38,291 bases of DNA from Bacteroidales bacterium (GTDB lineage: Bacteria > Bacteroidota > Bacteroidia > Bacteroidales > UBA932): assembly GCA_016281015.1 (NCBI GenBank), contig JAEEHS010000056.1, positions 1-38,291 of the forward strand. The letters are read 5' to 3'. Position 1 is the first letter of the stretch, and the number at the start of each line of letters is the position of its first letter. The position numbers and the translations under genes were made by a program. Shown here piece by piece: positions 25,681-32,901 of the stretch. A model generated the notes under the pieces. The model saw only the letters and a list, made by a program, of their open reading frames with translations. It was not told where the DNA came from and searched no databases.

Positions 25681-25812
25681 CTAAAAATTAATGGGGTCCA
25701 TATCCTCTCCCCAGTCTCCGATATTGCCCTCGGTGGTTGTGAGGAAATTCCATTCGCTGCGCAGCGCTGCCACGCGGAGCTGCGGACGCAGATATTCTGT
25801 TTTCTTCATCAT
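25681..25812 (-). CDS. Small cassette protein, copy 1 (43 residues)
   Basis: The frame encodes 43 residues from ATG at 25812, which overlaps the stop of the C69 peptidase by 4 bases (ATGA). A second ATG follows at 25809 and would give TGATG with a one-base overlap. It starts MMKKTEYLRPQLRV and ends GEDMDPINF, with no signal peptide or membrane segment. The lipoprotein gene begins 4 bases after its stop. Starting at Tyr7, 37 residues align without a gap to the small protein at 21757-21882, with 12 identities. Both have a basic, hydrophobic front and an acidic tail with Gly and Trp. Conservation of length, position and sequence between two cassettes argues against chance. The function is unknown. 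Confidence 0.7.
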   Translation of the reverse strand: MMKKTEYLRPQLRVAALRSEWNFLTTTEGNIGDWGEDMDPINF

Positions 25813-27584
25813 TCAGGTACTTTGATGATGTCTCCATGTTCCTGGGAGACGGTTTCTTTCCAAAGTTCGGTATAGCCGGGCCACTCCACCTTTTTCGGCA
25901 CGCCTTCGGAGTAGTCCGAATGGACAAAACTGCCGTCCTCGTTCTGGGGCTTCACATTGCCGTCCATGAATTTGACGAGCAGTTCCTCCTCCAGGGCCGT
26001 CCAGGCCTTGAACTGGTTCTGGGCGGTCTTGAGGGTGTAATCCGTGACATATTTCACGATGCTCTTGTAGGGCTTCCGGGAAATCATGACATCGCCCTTG
26101 GAGGCGAGTTTTTTTTGGAGCTTGACGACGATCTGGTTGTACATCACCACTGCCATGCTGTCCACCGTGTGGGTCCTGTGCTCCATCTGGTCCGTCTCGA
26201 AGGCGTCGATCCGCTCGCGGACATGCGGCGCCATCTGGTTGTACATCCGGTAGCAGGCGTTCGAGATGCGGTTGTTGATCCAGAAGGAGGCTGTCGGGGA
26301 ATAATGCAGCAAGTCGCCGTTCCCCTGCCGGAAGCACTCCGGGACGGCGGTCGTGGCGGTGTAAATCGGTGTCAGATAAGAGGTTGCGGCGTCGTCCGTG
26401 CCGAACCAGAGAATGCCGCCGACGACGTCCGGCACATAGTCCCGCGCCTGGCCGACCATCCAGAAGCCGGTCTGCTGGGTCGCGATGGCCCGTTCATTGA
26501 CATAGGTCTTGCCGTCGAATTCCCATTCCATGGGCCGCCAGCGGTAAGGGAGAGCGTTCCCACCGGCGCCGATGTCCTGGGTCATATCCATCGGAGAGCC
26601 TTCGAAATGGTCCCGCATCACGTCCGCAACGTCCTTTACGCCGATTTTGCGGCGGGGATAGACGTACAGCGGAAGGTCCTTTTCGAGGTTCTTCCCCATC
26701 ACGTAGTCCAGCCAGGTGTAGGCATCCTTCGTGATGCCGCGGCCCGTCTCGTCATAGAAGGAGAACCAGCCGTCGGTCAAAAGGTTGAAGGCGCTCCACA
26801 CGCGGGCGTCGCAGCCCCGCACCGTCCCGAAATCCGCCGGGCCGTAGGCCTTCTTGAAACTGAATTCGCTGTCTTCGCCGTCGAAGTAGCCCTTGCGGCG
26901 GGCGAAACTGATCACATCGGGCGCATAGAGGCAGTTGTCCGGGTCGTTGAGGGGGAATTTCCCGATGCGGGCCTGGTTGGCGTGGCCGGAAATGGCCCCG
27001 TCCGGGATGCGGACCGCCACCCAGACGATGCCCTTCTGGGTGTTGACCTTGTTGCGGATGTTCATTCCCTTGCCGATGAGTTCCATGATCCAGACCTCGT
27101 TCTTGTCGGCGATCGTAAACGACTCGCCCTCAGAGGCATAGCCATAGGTATTGGCGAGGTCCACGATGATCCCGATGGCCTCGCGGGCGGTCTTGGCCCG
27201 CTGGAGGGTGATATAGATCAGGGAGCCGTAATCGATCTTTCCCAGCTTGTCTTCCAGTTCGCTCCTCCCGCCCCAGGTCGTCTCGGTGATAATGAGCTGG
27301 TGCTCATTCATGTTGCCGACGGTCTGGTAGGTATGGGCCACCTGGGGGATGTCCGTGAGATAGCGGTTGGTGTCCCAGTCATAGACTTTCAGCATCTCGC
27401 CCGCTTTCCAGTCGGCGGCGGGATGGTAGTATAGTTCCCCGAAAAGGTAGTGGGAATCAGCGGCATAGGAGACAAGAACGGAGCCATCCTTCGATGCCCC
27501 CCGCGTCACAATGACGTTGGTGCAGGCGTCGCCGAGCCCCGGAAGGGCCAGGGCCAGGAGGATGGAAAGCAGCGTTTTTTTCAT
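25809..27584 (-). CDS. Secreted C69-family dipeptidase (PepD-like Ntn hydrolase)
   Basis: The 591-residue protein has a signal peptide ending LGDA, directly followed by Cys21 in CTNVIVTRGASKDGS. In family C69 the N-terminal Cys exposed by cleavage is the nucleophile. Further family features are the TTWGGRSEL segment and the WIMELIGKG strand. Enzymes of this family cleave dipeptides or short peptides, here expected in the periplasm. The gene stands first in a dense run with the small peptide gene (overlap 1-4 bases), lipoprotein, M6 protease and the second cassette. It may belong functionally to that set or may only share the promoter. A TAAATTTG -7 box lies 44 bases before its start. Confidence 0.9.
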   Translation of the reverse strand: MKKTLLSILLALALPGLGDACTNVIVTRGASKDGSVLVSYAADSHYLFGELYYHPAADWKAGEMLKVYDWDTNRYLTDIPQVAHTYQTVGNMNEHQLIITETTWGGRSELEDKLGKIDYGSLIYITLQRAKTAREAIGIIVDLANTYGYASEGESFTIADKNEVWIMELIGKGMNIRNKVNTQKGIVWVAVRIPDGAISGHANQARIGKFPLNDPDNCLYAPDVISFARRKGYFDGEDSEFSFKKAYGPADFGTVRGCDARVWSAFNLLTDGWFSFYDETGRGITKDAYTWLDYVMGKNLEKDLPLYVYPRRKIGVKDVADVMRDHFEGSPMDMTQDIGAGGNALPYRWRPMEWEFDGKTYVNERAIATQQTGFWMVGQARDYVPDVVGGILWFGTDDAATSYLTPIYTATTAVPECFRQGNGDLLHYSPTASFWINNRISNACYRMYNQMAPHVRERIDAFETDQMEHRTHTVDSMAVVMYNQIVVKLQKKLASKGDVMISRKPYKSIVKYVTDYTLKTAQNQFKAWTALEEELLVKFMDGNVKPQNEDGSFVHSDYSEGVPKKVEWPGYTELWKETVSQEHGDIIKVPE

Positions 27585-27610
27585 CGTTGGAGTGCTTTTG
27601 TATAAAATTT

Positions 27611-27635
27611 GTTACATTTGTAACCTGCAAATTTA
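27611..27635. promoter_or_regulatory. Divergent promoter region with a GTTAC palindrome
   Basis: On the plus strand TACATTTG (27613-27620) and on the minus strand TAAATTTG (27635-27628) both match the TAnnTTTG -7 box. They serve the small secreted protein and the C69 operon respectively. GTTAC-ATTT-GTAAC (27611-27624) is a perfect inverted repeat overlapping the first box, so it may be an operator. Good -33 boxes were not found. Confidence 0.4.
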
Positions 27636-27652
27636 AGAAAAAAAATAAGGGT

Positions 27653-28096
27653 ATGAAATACTTCGCCGCCTTAAGCGTAGCTTTGTTCACTTCTTTTTCG
27701 CTGCTTTCCGCCCAAAACCAGGGTCCCCAGACCCCGGAACAGCGCGAAAAACAGATTCTGGAATACATTGACAAAGAGGTCCAGCGCCTGTCTTCGATGC
27801 TGGAACTGGAGTACTGGCAGGAGTTCTACGTGGATTCCACCCTCACCCATGACATCCATGCCCGGGCGGAAGAAATGGAACAGATGCAGAAATCCAAGGT
27901 CGGGAACGCCGACCTCTACCAGGACATCTGGGACCGCTGGGAGGAGCAGATCGCCCGGACGTACCAGCGTTTCTTCTCGGAGGAGCAATGGAAAAAATAC
28001 CTCAAGAGCGGCGGCGCAAGGGCCCAGAAGGAGCGGGACAAGCGCCGGGCCAAGGCGGAAAAGGCGGCCTCCGCGCTCAAAAATGAGGGAAAATGA
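27653..28096 (+). CDS. Small secreted helical protein of unknown function
   Basis: The ATG at 27653 is preferred over one at 27587, because it starts a clear signal peptide (MKYFAALSVALF to SAQ, about residue 20) and follows a promoter-like box. The mature part of about 127 residues is almost wholly helical and highly charged. It has a segment rich in Glu and Met (about 70-85), a conserved-looking WDRWEEQIARTYQRFFSEEQ and a Lys/Arg/Ala-rich tail. It is reminiscent of small periplasmic chaperone-like proteins, but no family motif is recognised. It is divergent from the C69 peptidase and stands just before pheS, which has its own promoter box at the stop of this gene. Confidence 0.65.
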   Translation: MKYFAALSVALFTSFSLLSAQNQGPQTPEQREKQILEYIDKEVQRLSSMLELEYWQEFYVDSTLTHDIHARAEEMEQMQKSKVGNADLYQDIWDRWEEQIARTYQRFFSEEQWKKYLKSGGARAQKERDKRRAKAEKAASALKNEGK

Positions 28097-28097
28097 T

Positions 28098-28105
28098 TAC
28101 CTTTG
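28098..28105 (+). promoter_or_regulatory. -7 promoter box for pheS
   Basis: TACCTTTG matches TAnnTTTG exactly and begins 2 bases after the stop of the upstream gene. The start codon is at 28130, so the leader would be about 18 bases. No -33 TTTG was found at the usual distance. Confidence 0.4.
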
Positions 28106-28129
28106 CAGGACTTTTCAAGCAACGACACC

Positions 28130-29164
28130 ATGAAAGAAGCCATCGAACAGATTTTCCAGGAACTCCAGCAGCTCAAAGCGACGACGCAAAGTGAGGCCGA
28201 ACAGGCCCGGATCCGCTTTCTGGGAAAGAAAGGTGAAATTACGGCCCTGATGGAGCAGTTCCGCACCATCGCCCCCGAACTCAAACGGGAATATGGACAG
28301 AAACTCAATGAACTGAAGAAAGCGACCACAGAGCGCATCGAGGCCCTGAAATCGGCCGCCGCCTCAGCCGAAGAGGCCACACAGCCCAAGCAGGATCTGA
28401 CCATGCCGGGAGACGCTCTTCCGCTCGGGAGCCGGCACCCGGTCTCCATCGTCCGGGAGCAGATTGTGGATATCTTCCGGAAATTCGGCTACGACGTGGC
28501 GGAAGGTCCTGAGATTGAGGACGATTACCATGTGTTCGAGGCCCTGAATTTCCCGCCGAACCATCCGGCGCGCGAGATGCAGGACACCTTCTTCGTCTCC
28601 ACCGGCCACCTGAATCCCCTGCTCCTCCGGACCCACACTTCTTCCGTGCAGGTCAGGACCATGGAGACGCAGCCGCTGCCCATCCGGGTGGTCTGCCCGG
28701 GCCGCGTGTTCCGCAACGAGGCGATTTCCGCCCGTGCCCACTGCATCTTCCACCAGGTCGAGGGTCTGTATATCGACAAGAACGTCACTTTCGCCGACCT
28801 CAAGCAGGCGATCCTCCTCTTTGCCCGCGAGATGTTCGGACCGGAGACCGAAATCCGGATGCGGCCGTCCTACTTCCCCTTCACGGAGCCTTCTGCGGAG
28901 GTGGACGTCAGCTGCAACATCTGCCACGGAAAGGGCTGCAACATCTGCAAGGGGACCGGCTGGCTCGAGATCATGGGCTGCGGCATGGTGGACCCGAACG
29001 TCCTGAAAGCCAGCGGAATAGACCCTGAGGTCTACTCCGGCTTCGCTTTCGGAATGGGCGTCGAGCGGATTGCGATGCTCAAGTGGCAGGTCAACGACCT
29101 CCGCCACTATTTCGAGAACGACATGCGCTTCCTCGGCGAGTTCGCTACCGCAACGGAGGTATAA
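28130..29164 (+). CDS. pheS: Phenylalanyl-tRNA synthetase alpha subunit
   Basis: PheS forms the catalytic subunit of the alpha2-beta2 enzyme that attaches phenylalanine to its tRNA. The start at 28130 gives MKEAIEQIF and a 344-residue protein of usual length; an earlier frame start at 28103 would use a non-standard codon inside the promoter. The N-terminal coiled coil is followed by class II motif 1 (SRHPVSIVREQIVDIFRKFG), motif 2 (VVCPGRVFRNEAIS) and motif 3 (FAFGMGVERIAML). A Cys-rich stretch CNICHGKGCNICKGTGW, often seen in PheS of this phylum, precedes motif 3. The beta subunit gene is not in the window. The gene is convergent with clpB, 14 bases away. Confidence 0.97.
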   Translation: MKEAIEQIFQELQQLKATTQSEAEQARIRFLGKKGEITALMEQFRTIAPELKREYGQKLNELKKATTERIEALKSAAASAEEATQPKQDLTMPGDALPLGSRHPVSIVREQIVDIFRKFGYDVAEGPEIEDDYHVFEALNFPPNHPAREMQDTFFVSTGHLNPLLLRTHTSSVQVRTMETQPLPIRVVCPGRVFRNEAISARAHCIFHQVEGLYIDKNVTFADLKQAILLFAREMFGPETEIRMRPSYFPFTEPSAEVDVSCNICHGKGCNICKGTGWLEIMGCGMVDPNVLKASGIDPEVYSGFAFGMGVERIAMLKWQVNDLRHYFENDMRFLGEFATATEV

Positions 29165-29178
29165 AGCCGTTCCTGGCC

Positions 29179-31338
29179 TTAATCATTTTTCAACACGACT
29201 TCTCCGGCTGAGGCATCGACGGAGATGACACTGTCGCGGCGGACGCTGCCGTCCAGGATGGCCTTCGCCAGCTGATTGACCAGCTCCCGCTGCATCAGGC
29301 GTTTCACCGGCCGGGCGCCGTAGGAGGGGTCGTAGCCATGCTCGACCATGTAGTCCTCGAAGGCCGGGGTGAAACGGAGGGTGATGCCACTGTCTTCCAG
29401 TTTCTTCTGCAGTTCGTTCTCCTGGATCCGGAGGATTTCCCGGATGTCGGCCCTGGTCAGCGGATCGAACATGATGATTTCGTCGATCCGGTTCAGGAAT
29501 TCGGGCCGGACGCTCTGGCGGAGCACTTCCAGCACCTTGGCGGAGCATTCGTCCAGAAGGGAGCGCCGGGCGGCGACGGCCTGCATATCGAGTCCGTTGA
29601 CTTCGGGGAGTCGCTCCATATAGGACTGGATGATGTCGGCTCCGGCATTGGAAGTCATGATGAGGATGGTGTTCTTGAAGTCCACGGTGCGGCCCTTGTT
29701 GTCGGTCAGCCGGCCGTCGTCCAGCACCTGGAGCAGGACGTTGAACACATCCGGATGGGCCTTTTCGATTTCGTCCAGGAGGACGACCGAATAGGGCTTG
29801 CGGCGCACGGCCTCGGTCAGCTGGCCGCCCTCGTCATAACCTACGTATCCCGGAGGCGCACCGACGAGGCGGCTCACCGTATGGCGCTCCTGGTACTCGG
29901 ACATGTCGATCCGGGTCATCATGTTCTCGTCGTTGAAGAGGAATTCCGCCAGGGCCTTGGCCAGTTCGGTCTTGCCGACGCCGGTCGTACCCATGAAGAG
30001 GAAGGAGCCGATGGGACGCTTTTCATTCGACAGCCCGGCCCGGTTGCGGCGGACGGCGTCGGCAACGGCCTTGATAGCCTCATCCTGGCCGATAACCCGC
30101 TTATGGAGAGCGTCTTCCATCCGCAGGAGTTTCTCCTTTTCGCTTTCGAGCATCCGCTTGACGGGGATGCCGGTCCATTTCGCCACGACTTCGGCGATAT
30201 CTTCGGGGGTAACCGCCTCGGTGACAATCGGATTCTGGATGGCGTCGGCCTTGGCCGTGAGTTCATCGATGGTCTTCTGGGCCGCGGCCATCTTGCCATA
30301 GCGGATTTCCGCCACGGAGCCGTAGTCGCCGGCGCGTTCGGCCGCCTGGGCCTGGATCCTGAGGTCCTCGATCTGCTGGCGGGCGTTCTGGAGGCCGGAT
30401 AGGATGTCTTTCTCTTCCTTCCAGCGCTTCATCAACACTTCCCGTTTCGCCTGGAGCTCCTTCAGTTCCGCTTCCAGTTTCTCGAGTTTGAGGGAGACGC
30501 CCTCGCGCTTGATGGCTTCCTTTTCGATTTCCTTCTGGCGGATGGCGCTGTTCAGCTCGTCGATGGGTTCGGGCACGGAATTCATCTCCAGACGCAGCTT
30601 GGAGGCCGCTTCGTCCACGAGGTCGATGGCCTTGTCCGGCAGGAAACGGGAGGTGATGTAGCGGTGGCTCAGGTTGACGGCGGCAATCAGCGCGTCATCT
30701 TCAATGCGGACTTTGTGGTGGTTCTCGTAGCGTTCTTTCAGTCCCCTCAGGATAGCGATGGACTCGGCCGGGGAAGGCTCGTCCACCATGACCATCTGGA
30801 AACGCCGCTCCAGCGCCTTGTCGGTTTCGAAGTACTTCTGGTACTCGTCCAGGGTGGTGGAGCCGATGGTGCGGAGTTCGCCCCGCGCCAGGGCCGGCTT
30901 CAGGATATTGGACGCGTCCATGGCGCCGGACGAGCGTCCCGCACCCACGAGGGTGTGGATCTCATCAATAAAGAGGATGATCTCGCCGGCGGAGTCGACG
31001 ACTTCTTTCACGACACCCTTGAGCCGCTCTTCGAATTCACCCTGGTACTTGGCGCCGGCAATCAGGGCGCCCATGTCCAGGGAATAGACTTTCTTGGACT
31101 TCAGGTTCTCGGGAACCGCTCCGTTGACGATATTCTGGGCGATGCCCTCGGAAATGGCGGTCTTGCCGACACCGGGTTCACCGACCAGGATGGGGTTGTT
31201 CTTGGTCCTTCTGGACAATATCTGGAGGACCCGGCGGATCTCATCGTCCCGGCCGATGACCGGGTCGAGCTTGCCGGCGGCGGCGCGCTCGTTCAGATTG
31301 ACCGCGAATCTTTGCAGGAATGTTTGTTCGTTTGCCAT
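29179..31338 (-). CDS. clpB: ClpB-type disaggregase lacking the N-terminal domain
   Basis: ClpB rescues aggregated proteins with DnaK in the cytoplasm. This one has 719 residues instead of about 860. It starts with [20 protein letters not shown] and goes straight into the first AAA+ domain (KLDPVIGR at 23-30, Walker A GEPGVGKT 53-60, Walker B ILFIDE 121-126). The coiled-coil middle domain, which distinguishes ClpB from ClpA and ClpC, is at about 250-375. The second AAA+ domain has Walker A GTTGVGKT at 450-457. The N-domain that captures substrates in other ClpB proteins is absent, and secG occupies the DNA upstream, so this is a true short gene. It resembles the internally started short form of E. 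coli ClpB. A strong ribosome-binding sequence AAGGAG precedes the start, unusual for the phylum. Confidence 0.93.
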   Translation of the reverse strand: MANEQTFLQRFAVNLNERAAAGKLDPVIGRDDEIRRVLQILSRRTKNNPILVGEPGVGKTAISEGIAQNIVNGAVPENLKSKKVYSLDMGALIAGAKYQGEFEERLKGVVKEVVDSAGEIILFIDEIHTLVGAGRSSGAMDASNILKPALARGELRTIGSTTLDEYQKYFETDKALERRFQMVMVDEPSPAESIAILRGLKERYENHHKVRIEDDALIAAVNLSHRYITSRFLPDKAIDLVDEAASKLRLEMNSVPEPIDELNSAIRQKEIEKEAIKREGVSLKLEKLEAELKELQAKREVLMKRWKEEKDILSGLQNARQQIEDLRIQAQAAERAGDYGSVAEIRYGKMAAAQKTIDELTAKADAIQNPIVTEAVTPEDIAEVVAKWTGIPVKRMLESEKEKLLRMEDALHKRVIGQDEAIKAVADAVRRNRAGLSNEKRPIGSFLFMGTTGVGKTELAKALAEFLFNDENMMTRIDMSEYQERHTVSRLVGAPPGYVGYDEGGQLTEAVRRKPYSVVLLDEIEKAHPDVFNVLLQVLDDGRLTDNKGRTVDFKNTILIMTSNAGADIIQSYMERLPEVNGLDMQAVAARRSLLDECSAKVLEVLRQSVRPEFLNRIDEIIMFDPLTRADIREILRIQENELQKKLEDSGITLRFTPAFEDYMVEHGYDPSYGARPVKRLMQRELVNQLAKAILDGSVRRDSVISVDASAGEVVLKND

Positions 31339-31376
31339 AGTTGTATCTCCTTTTCGCCCGGGGGATACGCATGAAG

Positions 31377-31403
31377 AGCCGTCTGCCCCGCGGGCAAACG
31401 GCT
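31377..31403 (-). promoter_or_regulatory. Strong hairpin in the clpB leader
   Basis: On the minus strand, 31403-31392 pairs with 31388-31377 as a 12-bp stem with one G-U pair and a 3-base loop. It lies 38 bases before the clpB start. No T-run follows, so it is not a standard terminator. It may protect the message, end the secG transcript in part, or respond to temperature. The last is speculation, as the ribosome-binding site is outside the stem. Confidence 0.5.
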
Positions 31404-31433
31404 AATGTCAAAGTCTGTTCCTCTCAGGAATTC

Positions 31434-31448
31434 CTGCCAAATTGGCAG
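31434..31448. promoter_or_regulatory. Perfect palindrome between secG and clpB
   Basis: CTGCCAA-A-TTGGCAG is a perfect 7-bp-arm palindrome that begins right after the secG stop, about 96 bases before clpB. Its symmetry and position fit an operator for a dimeric regulator of clpB. It is not the CIRCE heat-shock operator. No regulator can be named. Confidence 0.45.
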
Positions 31449-31449
31449 A

Positions 31450-31815
31450 TTACTCGGCGGGCTCGGCGGGCGTCTCAGCGGTCGGATCGGCCTGCTGGAC
31501 CGGGAAGGCAGGGGCCTCGTCGCCGGGGGCGGCCTGGTTCAGGATTTCCGTGCTGACGGCATCTCCGCTGCCACGGACAGAGCCTCCACGAAGCGTGAAG
31601 ACGGTGATGATACTGAGAACCAGGATGAAAGCGACCAGATACCAGGTAGCTTTTTCGAGAATGGTCGCGGTCTGGCGGACACCCAGCGCCTGGTTGGCGG
31701 AGGTGAAGTTCGTGGCGAGACCGCCGTCCTTGCCGTTCTGCAGGAGTACGACGGCAATCAGGAGGATGGCGGCGATAATGATCAGCACGACCAGAATGGT
31801 AAATACGGCGTTCAT
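31450..31815 (-). CDS. secG: Preprotein translocase subunit SecG
   Basis: SecG is the small membrane subunit of the SecYEG channel. The 121-residue protein has two membrane helices (about 3-24 and 56-76). Between them lies the conserved cytoplasmic loop with QNGKDGGLATNF, which matches the family pattern of a Gln followed by GKGGGL-like residues. The C-terminal tail after residue 80 is rich in Ala, Pro and Glu and looks unstructured. It lies 4 bases after the TPR-like gene, in an operon with the sigma-54 activator and lptE. Together with SecDF it shows export functions at two places in the window. Confidence 0.93.
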   Translation of the reverse strand: MNAVFTILVVLIIIAAILLIAVVLLQNGKDGGLATNFTSANQALGVRQTATILEKATWYLVAFILVLSIITVFTLRGGSVRGSGDAVSTEILNQAAPGDEAPAFPVQQADPTAETPAEPAE

Positions 31816-31819
31816 ATTT

Positions 31820-32410
31820 TTAGTTCAATTTGTCAATAAGGGATGCAAAGTAAGCACTTTTTTCTGGATTATCCAAAATGAGACGGGAATAAATTCGCCG
31901 GGCCTCGTCCGTACAGCCCTGCTCGGCAAAGATTTCGGCGAGGGTCTCGGTCGCAAAACGGTCGGCAATGTCGCTCCCGTCCGGGGAAGATTCGCTGGGA
32001 GAAGAGCTGACCTTGGAGGCGAAACGGGAGAAGATGCTGTCCCCTTCCTGCCGGACATGGTCGTACTGGGCCTGGGAGAAATAGTCTCCGCCGACTACCC
32101 GCACCGGACGCTCTTCCTGGGGCGCGGAGGGGACCTCTGTCGTCAGCAGGGAGCGCAGCAGTTCATGGACATCCTCGTCGGAGCAGTCCTCTTCCCTTCC
32201 CGCGCGGACGAGATCCGAGACCTTCCGGCGGTCGGCGATGTACAGGGCTTCGCGTCCATACTGGTCCACGCCCCAGGCCTCTCCGCCCCGGCGGGCCATC
32301 CGTACGCAGAGTTCCTTGCGGGCAGCGCCGAACCAGGGGTAGAGGTTCACTACGCCGGTGAGTTCCTCCAGGGTCAGGCTGCGAAGGTCGATATGATGCT
32401 GTCCTACCAC
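31820..32410 (-). CDS. TPR-like cytoplasmic protein between lptE and secG
   Basis: The 196-residue protein has no signal peptide. An N-terminal helical part (1-85) is followed by an acidic linker and a Ser-rich stretch with SSSPSESSPDGS. At the end is one clear TPR-like helix pair (about 150-196), containing FATETLAEIFAEQGCTDEARRIYSRLI in outline. The start overlaps the end of lptE by 7 bases and it ends 4 bases before secG. A gene of this type at this place is common in Bacteroidales genomes, but its job is not established. An adaptor role in envelope assembly is a guess based only on its neighbours. Confidence 0.7.
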   Translation of the reverse strand: MVGQHHIDLRSLTLEELTGVVNLYPWFGAARKELCVRMARRGGEAWGVDQYGREALYIADRRKVSDLVRAGREEDCSDEDVHELLRSLLTTEVPSAPQEERPVRVVGGDYFSQAQYDHVRQEGDSIFSRFASKVSSSPSESSPDGSDIADRFATETLAEIFAEQGCTDEARRIYSRLILDNPEKSAYFASLIDKLN

Positions 32411-32901
32411 TGCGCCACGGTTGCGTTGAAGATGTCTTCCACGATTTTTTCGATGATGGTCTCGCAGAGCCCCGCTTCGACGGCGTCCAGGGTCTGGGTC
32501 GCATCGAAATCCTCATAGGCGGAGAAGGATTTGTCCACATCGTCCTCCGGATATTTCTTGTTGGTGAACTGGACCTTGACCGTCACGGTCAGGCGGTTCT
32601 GGGCGGCCTGCTCGTTCGCCGTCACGGAGGTTGCCTTGACGTCGTAGCCGGTCACTTCGCAGACCAGTTCCAGGTCGCCGTCCACATCCACCTGTTCGAG
32701 CCGCGTCAGTTTGCGGAACTTTTCCTGCAGGGCCTCGGTCAGGTCGTTGGACAGGGACGGATTGACGCGGAGGGCCTTGTACTCGACGTAGGGAATGGTG
32801 ATGGTCTTGACATCCGCCTGGATGGAAGTACCTGTAAACGAGTAGATTCCACAGCCGGACAGGCCGAGGGCACAAAGCAGTATAAGAAGGGTGCGTCTCA
32901 T
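32404..32901 (-). CDS. lptE: LPS-assembly lipoprotein LptE
   Basis: LptE plugs the outer-membrane channel LptD, which inserts LPS into the outer leaflet. The 165-residue protein has a lipoprotein signal peptide ending LGLSGC (Cys17). It then has GIYSFTGTSI and the ITIPYVEYKA strand that mark the Bacteroidota LptE family, and a long C-terminal helix ending DIFNATVAQW. The start overlaps the stop of the sigma-54 activator by 4 bases (ATGA) and the stop overlaps the next gene by 7 bases. LptD is not in the window. Confidence 0.88.
   Translation of the reverse strand: MRRTLLILLCALGLSGCGIYSFTGTSIQADVKTITIPYVEYKALRVNPSLSNDLTEALQEKFRKLTRLEQVDVDGDLELVCEVTGYDVKATSVTANEQAAQNRLTVTVKVQFTNKKYPEDDVDKSFSAYEDFDATQTLDAVEAGLCETIIEKIVEDIFNATVAQW

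Noticed and set aside
21757..25812. Small proteins as precursors of modified peptides (RiPPs)
   Set aside because: No leader with a double-Gly site, no Cys-rich core and no modifying enzyme lies nearby, so the claim is not supported.
31377..31403. Intrinsic terminator after secG
   Set aside because: The stem is strong on both strands, but no run of T follows on the minus strand.
31405..31448. Sigma-54 promoter in front of clpB
   Set aside because: The palindrome contains TTGGCAG, like a -24 box, but no TTGCA-type -12 element follows at the required distance.
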